Of a stretch of 25,462 bases of DNA, positions 1-6,621 are shown in pieces. Within the stretch, counting starts at the first letter, position 1; each line of letters opens with the position of its first letter. Below the pieces are notes generated by a model. It saw nothing but the letters and a program-made list of their open reading frames with translations, was not told where the DNA came from and ran no database searches. The DNA comes from a virus. The stretch spans positions 1 through 25,462 of the IMG/VR virus record IMGVR_UViG_3300003690_000207; one strand, 5' to 3'. The position numbers were made by a program, and so were the translations under genes.

Positions 1-2
1 CA

Positions 3-1031
3 GACGAAGTGCCTCCAGAGCCAGAGGAGGCGTGGGTGCAGGTGGGCGACCTGTTCCAGTTGGGGGAGCATAGGATACTGTGTGGGGACAGTACAAAGGC
101 TGCGGATGTCTCAACACTTATGGGTGGACGCATGGCGAGTCTTATTCATGCCGACCCGCCTTATGGTATGAACAAGGGATTTGAGAATGATAATTTACAC
201 GCCCAGAACCTTGACCAGTTCCAGATGCAATGGTGGAACGCATTGCGCCCCCATGTGGAGGACAATGCGAGCGCATATATCTGGGGCAATTCTGAAGACT
301 TATGGCGGTTATGGTATGGAGGGGGGCTGAAGGACTCGGAACGGTTAACGCTTAGAAATGAGATTGTCTGGGACAAGGGTGGGGGCGGGATGTCTGTGAA
401 GACAGAGGCAGGCAGGATGTTCCAATCATCTGAGCGGTGTTTGTTTTTCATGCTGGGGGAACAGGGGTTCAACAACAATGCCGATAACTATTGGGAGGGA
501 TGGGAAGGCATCAGGTCGATGCTTATGGCTGATGTGGAGAAGATGGGGTGGACGGCTGACGACATACAGCGGATAACGGGCGTAGGGATGTTCGGGCATT
601 GGTTCACGAAGTCGCAATGGGAGTTTATCCCTGAGCAGCATTACAAGGCACTCCAAGCAGCAGCGAACCATGACGCCTTCAAGCGTGAGTTCTATGCAAC
701 CCGTGCGTATTTTGACAATGCCCACGAAGCGATGACAGACGTTTGGATGTATGTGCCTATTGACGATATATGGAAATACCCCAGAGTATCTGGGATGGAT
801 AGGCACGGACACGCAACACCGAAGCCAGTGAGGATGCTTGGAAGAATAGCCAAATCGTCCTGTACTGTGGGGGGTCTTATTGTTGACCCGTTCTCAGGAA
901 CAGGAACCACGATAATGGCTTCAGAGCAATTTAATCGGTGCTGCTATGCGATGGAAATAGAACCGAAGTATGTCCAAGTCACGATTGAACGCTGGCAGAA
1001 TTACACGGGGCAGAAGGCGGTGAAGCTATGA
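3..1031 (+). CDS. DNA methyltransferase (N4-C or N6-A, beta class), 5'-partial
   Basis: This is a site-specific DNA modification methylase that transfers a methyl group from S-adenosylmethionine to an exocyclic amino group of adenine or cytosine. The catalytic motif DPPYG lies near the N-terminus and the AdoMet-binding motif DPFSGTGTT lies near the C-terminus, which is the beta-class order. The opening GDLFQLGEHRILCGDST is typical of phage ParB/methylase-type proteins. The frame stays open to the left edge, so the GTG at 9 is probably an internal Val codon and the gene is truncated by the window; a ParB-like N-terminal domain may lie upstream. The stop overlaps the terminase start as ATGA. 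It probably protects phage DNA or methylates packaging-related sites; the target base and sequence cannot be read from the protein. Confidence 0.93.
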   Translation, partial: DEVPPEPEEAWVQVGDLFQLGEHRILCGDSTKAADVSTLMGGRMASLIHADPPYGMNKGFENDNLHAQNLDQFQMQWWNALRPHVEDNASAYIWGNSEDLWRLWYGGGLKDSERLTLRNEIVWDKGGGGMSVKTEAGRMFQSSERCLFFMLGEQGFNNNADNYWEGWEGIRSMLMADVEKMGWTADDIQRITGVGMFGHWFTKSQWEFIPEQHYKALQAAANHDAFKREFYATRAYFDNAHEAMTDVWMYVPIDDIWKYPRVSGMDRHGHATPKPVRMLGRIAKSSCTVGGLIVDPFSGTGTTIMASEQFNRCCYAMEIEPKYVQVTIERWQNYTGQKAVKL

Positions 1032-2269
1032 CACAGGCAGGACATAGTGGAGCCGCCCTGTTATCGGCCCGTGATTGGTGGGATGATGCCGAGGGTTCCT
1101 GGGGGCTGTTACCGCATCAACAACCGCCCGACGGGGAGTGGGACGTTTGGCTCCTCCTGGGTGGTCGTGGTTCTGGCAAGACGATGGCGGGGACGCAGTA
1201 CGTCCTGGCGCATCTCAGGGAGCAGGGGCGCAAGGCCAGGGTGGGTATCGGCGCACCTACAATCGCAGACGCACGGGATGTCTGTGCCGAGGGGGTCACT
1301 GGATTGATTAGTCTAGCCCCGCATGAGTTCAAGTACAACCGCTCCATCGGGGAGGCCCATCACAGGGATGGGGGCTATGTGAAGTTCCTCGGCTCAGAGG
1401 AACCAGCAAGGTGGAACGGGCCGCAATGGTCGCTCCTGTGGGCCGACGAGTTGGCCCTATGGAACGAGGCAAGCTGGCATCAGGCCCAGTTCGGCTTGCG
1501 CCTTGGAGAACATCCCAGGGCCGTTGCTACCACCACGCCGAAGAACAGGCAGTTCGTCCGCACCCTCTCAGAAATGGATAGCACAGTGACCGTCAGGGCC
1601 ACGACCTATGACAACCCCACGCTGTCTGAATCGGTCACGGAGAGGCTGACCAAGCAGTACGGAGGGACGAGGATAGGGCGGCAGGAGATACTTGCCGAGT
1701 GGCTGGATGATGTCCCTGGTGCGCTCTGGCAATGGGAGATGATAAGGGTCAAGCCGCAGGATGAAGTACCAGAGATGGAGAGGATTGTGGTGGCGATAGA
1801 CCCTGCTGTGACAAGCAAGGAGGACTCAGACGAGACGGGGATTGTGGTGGTGGGACGGGCCAAGGATGACGAGTATTATGTGCTGGCTGATTACAGTGGG
1901 AAGTACAGCCCCGATGCCTGGGCAGAGAAGGCCATCACGGTCTACGATATACACCACGCAGACAGGATAATCGCCGAGGTGAATAACGGAGGGGATATGG
2001 TCGGCTACACCCTGCGGACTATTCTCCCGTCAGTACCCTTCACCGCCGTCCATGCCAGCAGGGGGAAACGCATCAGGGCCGAGCCGATAGCTGCCCTGTA
2101 TGAGCAGGGCAAGGTCTACCATGTCGGGGCATTACCCTATTTAGAGGAGCAGCTTGTATCTTGGACACCCGATGCCCCAGGGAGTCCCGATAGGCTGGAT
2201 GCTCTGGTCTGGGGGCTGACTGAATTGAGCCAGAGGGGGAAGCCGAACATCAGGTGGATATACGAATGA
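1028..2269 (+). CDS. terL: Terminase large subunit (TerL)
   Basis: This is the ATPase-nuclease motor that cuts concatemeric phage DNA and pumps it through the portal. The Walker A motif GGRGSGKT is at residues 45-52 and the Walker B motif LLWADE at 136-141, followed by a conserved TTTPKN segment. The C-terminal RNase H-like nuclease starts at VVAIDPA (about residue 255) and ends with the DRLDALVWGL segment. The 413 residues fit a compact TerL. The ATG overlaps the methylase stop and the TGA overlaps the next gene, so the start is well supported. No small terminase is visible; it would lie left of the window. Confidence 0.97.
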   Translation: MTQAGHSGAALLSARDWWDDAEGSWGLLPHQQPPDGEWDVWLLLGGRGSGKTMAGTQYVLAHLREQGRKARVGIGAPTIADARDVCAEGVTGLISLAPHEFKYNRSIGEAHHRDGGYVKFLGSEEPARWNGPQWSLLWADELALWNEASWHQAQFGLRLGEHPRAVATTTPKNRQFVRTLSEMDSTVTVRATTYDNPTLSESVTERLTKQYGGTRIGRQEILAEWLDDVPGALWQWEMIRVKPQDEVPEMERIVVAIDPAVTSKEDSDETGIVVVGRAKDDEYYVLADYSGKYSPDAWAEKAITVYDIHHADRIIAEVNNGGDMVGYTLRTILPSVPFTAVHASRGKRIRAEPIAALYEQGKVYHVGALPYLEEQLVSWTPDAPGSPDRLDALVWGLTELSQRGKPNIRWIYE

Positions 2270-2451
2270 GGACGCCGTGGAGATTTATAGCATTGCCGAA
2301 GACAGCATGGTTCGCCGCTGTGGTGGAGGGCATCGGACTCCTCCTGGTGGTTGCGGGTCTGTGGATTATGCACCCCATCGCAGCCATTATTGGCGCAGGG
2401 CTATTCTTCATTCTGATTGCCCAAGGTATGCAAAGAGGAGGTGACGCATGA
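2266..2451 (+). CDS. Small two-helix membrane protein, unknown function
   Basis: This is a 61-residue protein starting MRTPWRF. It has two hydrophobic stretches, roughly residues 13-32 (WFAAVVEGIGLLLVVAGLWI) and 35-52 (PIAAIIGAGLFFILIAQG), with a short turn between them, so it is very probably an integral membrane hairpin. I chose the ATG at 2266 because it overlaps the terminase TGA as ATGA and has AGGTGG about 8 nt upstream; an in-frame GTG at 2254 is the alternative. The stop overlaps the portal start in the same way, so it is coupled to the packaging genes. I do not recognise a family. Confidence 0.78.
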   Translation: MRTPWRFIALPKTAWFAAVVEGIGLLLVVAGLWIMHPIAAIIGAGLFFILIAQGMQRGGDA

Positions 2452-3788
2452 CGCTTATCAAACGGGGTCTCGATGCACTGCTCAAGCAAAATGTGCAACG
2501 TCCACCGATGGCACTGGCATCGGGGCTGAACCTGTCGGGGATTGGCGGGGGAGGTGGTGTGCCGAACCAACTCTCCCAGATGCAAGCCATGTCCCAGACC
2601 TCTTGGCTGTTTGCCGTGGTGGACAGGATAGCGGCATCAACCGCTGCCGTGTCGTGGAGCCTCTATAGAAGGATGCCGAATGACGAACAACAGGAAGTCT
2701 TGCGGCACCCGCTTATAGATTTGTGGGCCTCGGTCAACCCGTTCTACACACGGCACGAATTCATAGAGACGAGCGTCCAGCACTTTGAGTTGACGGGGGA
2801 AATCTGGTGGTTGATAGTCCGCAACGCTGGGGGAAGGCCCGTGGAACTGTGGCCCATACGCCCAGACAGGATTCGCCCGGTACCGCACATCTCGGAGTTC
2901 GTCGCAGGATACATCTACACCATAGGGTCGATGCAGATACCGCTCCAGAAGAACGATGTGATATTCATCCGAAGGCCCAGCCCACTCGACCCCTATCGTG
3001 GCATCGGCACGGTTCAATCCTTGCTCATGGACTTGGGTGCAGAGCAAGCCGCTGCCCAATGGACACGGAACTTCTTCTCCAACGGGGCCATGCCAGGGGG
3101 CATCCTACAGTTCGACGAGGGTCTGAGTGATGCGGACTTTGAGAGACTCGTCACCAGATGGGGTGAGCAGCACCAGGGAGTCGCCAATGCTCACAGGGTA
3201 GCAGTCTTGGAACGGGGCAAGTGGGTGGACAGGAAGTTCAGCCAACGGGATATGCAGATGGAGCAGCTACGCAAATTGAACAGGGACATCATCCTTGGGG
3301 CGTTTGGCATCCCTGCCTCTGTTATGGGTGTCACTGAATCAGTGAACAGGGCCAACGCCGAGGCGGGGGATGTGATGTTCGGGCGGTGGATATTGAAGCC
3401 CCTGCTGGAGCGCATCAAACAGGCGGTGAATGAACGCCTGGTACACGCTATCGACAGAACCCTAACACTGGACTATGCCGACCCCAGACCTGAGAACAGG
3501 GAGTTGCATCTCAACATCGCAGAGCGTGGATTCAAGGGGGGCTTCTTGACCCGTAATGAGAGCCGTGCCTTGCTGGGTTACGGGGAAGCCACCGACGGGG
3601 GCGACGAGTTCGCTGCCCCTGCCGCATCGCCAATGGGGTTCGCCCTGGAGGAAATGGTGCAGAAGGCGGCAAGTGATGTGCATCCCGATGAGGTCAATGA
3701 GGAGGAGGATTCCATGGAGGGTCGCTGGGCCAGGAGGTTCCGTAAAGAACGGAATGAGTTAATCACCTACTTAGAGGGGATAGGCTAA
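2448..3788 (+). CDS. Portal protein, HK97 family
   Basis: This is the dodecameric ring at the capsid vertex through which DNA enters and leaves. At 446 residues it has the usual length. Recognisable features are the N-terminal SWLFAVVDRIAASTAAV segment, the stretch following WWLIVRNAGGRPVELWPIRP, and the GIPASVMGVTESVNRANAEA region followed by a helical segment (FGRWILKPLLERIKQAVNER), all typical of HK97-type portals. The C-terminus is acidic (VNEEEDSMEGRW). GGAGG lies about 7 nt before the ATG. It is coupled by ATGA to the gene before and by TAATG to the gene after. Confidence 0.96.
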   Translation: MTLIKRGLDALLKQNVQRPPMALASGLNLSGIGGGGGVPNQLSQMQAMSQTSWLFAVVDRIAASTAAVSWSLYRRMPNDEQQEVLRHPLIDLWASVNPFYTRHEFIETSVQHFELTGEIWWLIVRNAGGRPVELWPIRPDRIRPVPHISEFVAGYIYTIGSMQIPLQKNDVIFIRRPSPLDPYRGIGTVQSLLMDLGAEQAAAQWTRNFFSNGAMPGGILQFDEGLSDADFERLVTRWGEQHQGVANAHRVAVLERGKWVDRKFSQRDMQMEQLRKLNRDIILGAFGIPASVMGVTESVNRANAEAGDVMFGRWILKPLLERIKQAVNERLVHAIDRTLTLDYADPRPENRELHLNIAERGFKGGFLTRNESRALLGYGEATDGGDEFAAPAASPMGFALEEMVQKAASDVHPDEVNEEEDSMEGRWARRFRKERNELITYLEGIG

Positions 3789-4318
3789 TGGTAGCAACAG
3801 CAGATGAGCAAGTGGCAGAGATGATTCGCAAGAAGGGGTGGAAGGTATTGACCAAGGGGTGGCCCGATATCTTGGCATATAAACCCATAGACCATAACGG
3901 ATATGGCACTGCGATACGAGGTGGACAGGTTATGGCTATTGAACTCAAGAGAGGGAATGACAAACTAAGGGCAGACCAAGAAGAGATGAAAAATGTTTTC
4001 ACATATAACCTTGACGTGCCATTTTATGTAGCAAGAGATGAAGACATCGTGGCGTTGACTCGCAAAAGGGGACGAATCGTCGTGCCGTGGGAATCATTGC
4101 CATCGTTACAATCATCAACTGAGAAGCTATCTCGGCAAGCTATGGAGCTAACCAGGGAGTTAGCAAGGTTGCAAAGTGAGATTGATACGCTGACACATAC
4201 CTTTGAGGAAATACCCCGACCTGAAAATCAAGCGAAGGTTATAAGAACGTCGATTGCAATGAACCCAATGTATCGGCAGCTGGGGGCGATAGAAAGTCTC
4301 TCAAGGGGAACAGGCTAA
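3788..4318 (+). CDS. VRR-NUC-like PD-(D/E)XK nuclease with C-terminal coiled coil
   Basis: The first 90 residues look like a VRR-NUC/Holliday-junction-resolvase-like fold: GWPDILAYK supplies P26-D27, VMAIELKRG supplies E52 and K54, and Q64 follows in LRADQEEMKNVF. This spacing (D, then ExK, then Q) is the catalytic pattern of the PD-(D/E)XK superfamily. Residues about 105-140 (TEKLSRQAMELTRELARLQS and onward) form a probable coiled coil, which may mediate oligomerisation or docking. It starts on TAATG from the portal stop and ends on TAATG into the MuF gene, so it is co-translated with head genes. A role in trimming branched DNA before or during packaging is an inference. Confidence 0.8.
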   Translation: MVATADEQVAEMIRKKGWKVLTKGWPDILAYKPIDHNGYGTAIRGGQVMAIELKRGNDKLRADQEEMKNVFTYNLDVPFYVARDEDIVALTRKRGRIVVPWESLPSLQSSTEKLSRQAMELTRELARLQSEIDTLTHTFEEIPRPENQAKVIRTSIAMNPMYRQLGAIESLSRGTG

Positions 4319-5055
4319 TGGAAGTCGCAGACATTGATGGGTATGACTGGAACTGGTCTGCCAAGTATCTGGACGAGTTTGTTGAGGAATTAACCAACGC
4401 CTATGCAGCCTCGTTTGTCGCCGAGTTCCCTGCTGGGCCGATTGGTATAGTGCAGCGAGAAGCTGCGGAGTATGCCAGGACAAGGGGAGCGATTGAGATT
4501 GTAAACATCACTGCTACGACCAGGGAGAGGATTAGGGAAATAGTCGGACAGGCTCTTACGGATGGAGAGCGCATGGCAGTTATCTCCGAAAAGATAAATA
4601 GTGATCATATTTTTTCCGAGGGTAGAGCCATGCGGATTGCCCGTACCGAAACGGCAACAGCCTTGGGACAGGGGACGAAGGGAGCAGCAAAAGCACAGGG
4701 CAGGGACGAGAAGCGATGGGTCACACAGGGGGATGGGGACGTTTCTGATGACTGCTTGCTCAATGAGGGGGAAGGGTGGATTCCGATAGGTGACAACTTC
4801 CCCAGCGGTATTGAGACTATACCCCAGCACCAGAACTGTCGGTGCAATGTGCGGTATAGGACGAGCGCACTGGGTGCCGATGTGGAGATACCATTTGCGG
4901 GCACCCGTCCAGAAGATAGGACATACACCCCGACTATCCTGCGGGACTTCCGTTGCTCTGGATGCAACAGGCTCCTGGGTAGGGATGTACACCCAGGAAC
5001 CCGTATACACTGTCGGCATTGTAAGGAGGAAAGGGTGGCAACAGGAGGTGCCTAG
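4318..5055 (+). CDS. MuF-type minor head protein with C-terminal Com-like zinc ribbon
   Basis: Residues about 95-185 match the phage Mu gpF / SPP1 gp7 head-morphogenesis domain: IARTETATALGQGTKGA, then KRWVTQGDGDVSDDCLLNEG, then the hallmark HQNCRCNVRY. Such proteins sit at or near the portal and help DNA delivery. The last 35 residues hold a separate C4 zinc ribbon with two CxxC pairs (CSGCNRLLG and CRHCKEER). The spacing and the CNRLL element recall Mu Com, a small zinc-finger translational activator of the mom modification gene. The fusion is unusual. The start overlaps the upstream stop as TAATG. Confidence 0.9.
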   Translation: MEVADIDGYDWNWSAKYLDEFVEELTNAYAASFVAEFPAGPIGIVQREAAEYARTRGAIEIVNITATTRERIREIVGQALTDGERMAVISEKINSDHIFSEGRAMRIARTETATALGQGTKGAAKAQGRDEKRWVTQGDGDVSDDCLLNEGEGWIPIGDNFPSGIETIPQHQNCRCNVRYRTSALGADVEIPFAGTRPEDRTYTPTILRDFRCSGCNRLLGRDVHPGTRIHCRHCKEERVATGGA

Positions 5056-5445
5056 ATGGTTGATATAAGGGCATGGGTAGCCAAGCCCAAAGGTAAGATT
5101 AGGGTATACGATGGCGACACGTTTTACTCCGATACGCTTGATGTGGGTTGGGGTGCTAGTCTAAACAAACCCAAGTTTCGCATCATGGGAATAGACACCC
5201 CAGAAAAGGGCTGGAGGGCTAAGACGGACAGAGAACGTGAATTATCATTGCAGGCTAAGAAGTTTCTTGAGCATCTTATCTTCAGTGCGGTAGAAGTGTT
5301 GGTATATAGCAATGATGGTCGGGGTAAATACGGTAGGTGGCTTGTGAACGTAGTATGTGATGGCGTGGATGTAGGCACAGCCTTAATGGAGGCAGGGTTG
5401 GCTCGGCCTTATGACGGCGGTACTAAAGACATAACGCCGTGGTAG
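5056..5445 (+). CDS. Staphylococcal nuclease (SNase)-like nuclease
   Basis: This is a 129-residue protein with SNase hallmarks in order: KIRVYDGDTFYSD (residues about 15-27, metal ligands in DGDT), RIMGIDTPEKGW (catalytic region), YSNDGRGKYGRWLVNV (catalytic Arg region) and ALMEAGLARPYDGG. It probably hydrolyses DNA or RNA with a Ca2+-type mechanism. No signal peptide is evident, so it should act in the cytoplasm or in the particle. GGAGG lies 7 nt before the ATG, and the ATG abuts the upstream TAG. Its place among head genes is unusual. The next 127 bases are non-coding, so it ends the first operon block. Confidence 0.9.
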   Translation: MVDIRAWVAKPKGKIRVYDGDTFYSDTLDVGWGASLNKPKFRIMGIDTPEKGWRAKTDRERELSLQAKKFLEHLIFSAVEVLVYSNDGRGKYGRWLVNVVCDGVDVGTALMEAGLARPYDGGTKDITPW

Positions 5446-5454
5446 ATATGGTTC

Positions 5455-5483
5455 TTGACAGACCATTAAAGGTCTGTTATCGT
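5455..5483 (+). promoter_or_regulatory. Candidate sigma70-type promoter with a palindromic spacer
   Basis: TTGACA (5455-5460) is a perfect -35 box, and TATCGT (5478-5483) is a 4/6 -10 box at the optimal 17 bp spacing. The spacer and the end of the -35 box form a perfect inverted repeat, ACAGACC (5458-5464) and GGTCTGT (5471-5477), with a 6-nt ATTAAA centre. Such a repeat between the promoter boxes is a plausible operator. Transcription would start near 5490 and enter the protease-capsid genes. Confidence 0.55.
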
Positions 5484-5515
5484 ACCCCAAGCTGAATAGA
5501 CCCAGAGGCCCAACG

Positions 5516-5559
5516 AGGCCCATTTGAGCGGCACGACTGCCTACTCTGATGGGCCTTTT
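5516..5559 (+). terminator. Long structured hairpin followed by TTTT (terminator, attenuator or small-RNA 3' end)
   Basis: AGGCCCAT (5516-5523) pairs with ATGGGCCT (5549-5556). Inside this are GAG/CTC (5526-5528 with 5544-5546) and GGCA/TGCC (5530-5533 with 5538-5541), capped by CGAC. A short T-run follows (5556-5559), interrupted by GC. GAGGCCCA also occurs once more upstream (5505-5512) and could pair with the same 3' arm. It could terminate the packaging block, attenuate transcripts from the promoter at 5455, or end a small RNA of about 70 nt. Confidence 0.5.
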
Positions 5560-5572
5560 GCATTTATATAAA

Positions 5573-5770
5573 ATGCCATACCCGACAGAACATAGTTGCC
5601 GACTGGAGTCGCCCGAAGGGTATGACAGGATGCGCCGCCAGAATAACTGGCGGGAGCATGAAGGAAAAAGAATAGATGCCATCTGGGGAATCAAGGATGA
5701 CAAGGCAGAACTCCAGGCCATGCGCTACCCGAAAGACCAGTGGCAGACATCTGATGCGAGACGGCATTGA
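5573..5770 (+). CDS. Small conserved head-module domain preceding the prohead protease, ends at TGA
   Basis: This is a 65-residue protein containing YPTEHSCRLESPEGY, then GKRIDAIWG, then QAMRYPKDQW. From memory this is a small conserved domain found either alone or at the N-terminus of phage prohead proteases. The family normally continues past the point where this one stops with a segment like H-C-x-D-H-x-G-x-x-F-E-P-A. Here TGA replaces the Cys codon, and the same frame then reads TDHAGRQFEPASAPEIRSR straight into the protease ATG at 5828. So this is either a truncated stand-alone protein or the first part of a recoded 348-residue fusion. The ATG at 5573 has no clear Shine-Dalgarno; an ATG at 5549 lies inside the hairpin. 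Confidence 0.7.
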   Translation: MPYPTEHSCRLESPEGYDRMRRQNNWREHEGKRIDAIWGIKDDKAELQAMRYPKDQWQTSDARRH

Positions 5771-5804
5771 ACAGACCATGCAGGGCGGCAGTTCGAGCCA
5801 GCCT
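5768..5804 (+). other. In-frame TGA followed by a short hairpin, between the small domain and the protease
   Basis: TGA at 5768-5770 is the only stop between the frame opened at 5573 and the protease ATG at 5828. Twelve nucleotides after it begins a hairpin: GGGCGGC (5783-5789), loop AGTTCGA, then GCC-A-GCCT (5797-5804) with one bulged A and a terminal G-U pair. The arrangement resembles a readthrough or bacterial SECIS-type geometry but could equally be chance around a nonsense mutation. TGA is used as an ordinary stop elsewhere (for example 2267-2269). Confidence 0.35.
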
Positions 5805-5827
5805 CAGCCCCAGAGATAAGGAGCAGG

Positions 5828-6619
5828 ATGACCCATATCACCAAATTCGTGCGTCCCACCGCACTCAGATTGCTGGATGAGGAAGCGGGAATTATCAGTG
5901 CTGTTGTATCCACTGAGGATGTAGATAGGGACGGGGACATTATAAGACAAGATGGTTGGAACCTCGCTCACTTCTCCGCTCATCCGATTCTGTTAAGCAG
6001 CCACAACTACCGTGGACTCACCAACCAGATTGGGGAGTGGACACGGATGACGGTAGAGGATAACCAGCTGGTCGGTCACGCTAAATACTACATCGGAGAG
6101 GGCAACGAGGAGGCCGATTGGGGATTTAAACTCGCCACGAAGGGCCGAGCAGCATTTAGCGTAGGGTTCGTTCCCGATATGGCGCAGGCCAAACAAATCG
6201 AAGCCAATGGCAGTCTGTCCTATGAGTACCAGGGGCAGGAGCTATTGGAGGTGTCCCAGGTCACAGTCCCCAGCAACCCCCAGGCACTCCAGGCGATGAA
6301 GGGGATGACCCTCCATCCCGATGTGGAGATGCTTGTTGAGGAGATGTTGGGAGACATGGCGGTAGAGTATAAGACGCCGCCAGTACGGGAATATACAGCA
6401 TCCCCCAGGCAAGCACCTGTTGATACAGATGCTCTTGCCGTGAAGATTGTTGACCTGATGAGGGAAGATTTGAAGAAGCTAGTTCCTAGTCGAAGGCAAG
6501 AGCAAGAGACAAAGAGGATAGCTGACCAGTATGCCAGAACAGTTTTGCTACCTGACGCTGCAAGCATTGTCAGGGACGCTATCAGACAGGTGATGCCACA
6601 TTACAGGGAGGAAAGATAG
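5828..6619 (+). CDS. Prohead protease, HK97 family (peptidase S78-like)
   Basis: This protease is packed inside the procapsid and cleaves the scaffold part of the capsid protein. The catalytic His is probably H59 in ILLSSHNYRG, and the catalytic Ser S111 in RAAFSVGFVP. The conserved ELLEVSQVTVPSNPQA follows. The N-terminal STEDVDRDGDIIRQDGW is typical of the family. Residues from about 165 on are charged and helical, likely a packing or scaffold-contact tail. AAGGAG ends 4 nt before the ATG, so it can be translated by itself, although the frame is open upstream to the TGA at 5768. The capsid gene follows after 2 nt. Confidence 0.95.
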   Translation: MTHITKFVRPTALRLLDEEAGIISAVVSTEDVDRDGDIIRQDGWNLAHFSAHPILLSSHNYRGLTNQIGEWTRMTVEDNQLVGHAKYYIGEGNEEADWGFKLATKGRAAFSVGFVPDMAQAKQIEANGSLSYEYQGQELLEVSQVTVPSNPQALQAMKGMTLHPDVEMLVEEMLGDMAVEYKTPPVREYTASPRQAPVDTDALAVKIVDLMREDLKKLVPSRRQEQETKRIADQYARTVLLPDAASIVRDAIRQVMPHYREER

Positions 6620-6621
6620 AC

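Noticed and set aside
9-11. GTG at 9 as the true start of the methyltransferase
   Set aside because: The frame is open to the window edge, and an acidic linker residue pattern continues upstream, so the gene is better read as truncated.
4390-5019. A 209-codon minus-strand frame
   Set aside because: It is opposite the MuF gene, whose conserved motifs fix the true strand.
5490-5560. tRNA gene
   Set aside because: The length and outer stem looked suggestive, but there is no T-arm consensus, no anticodon arm and no 7-bp acceptor at the right distance.
5549-5572. Upstream ATG (5549) as the start of the small pre-protease domain
   Set aside because: It lies in the 3' arm of the long hairpin and has no ribosome site; conserved sequence begins at MPYPTEH, so 5573 is preferred.
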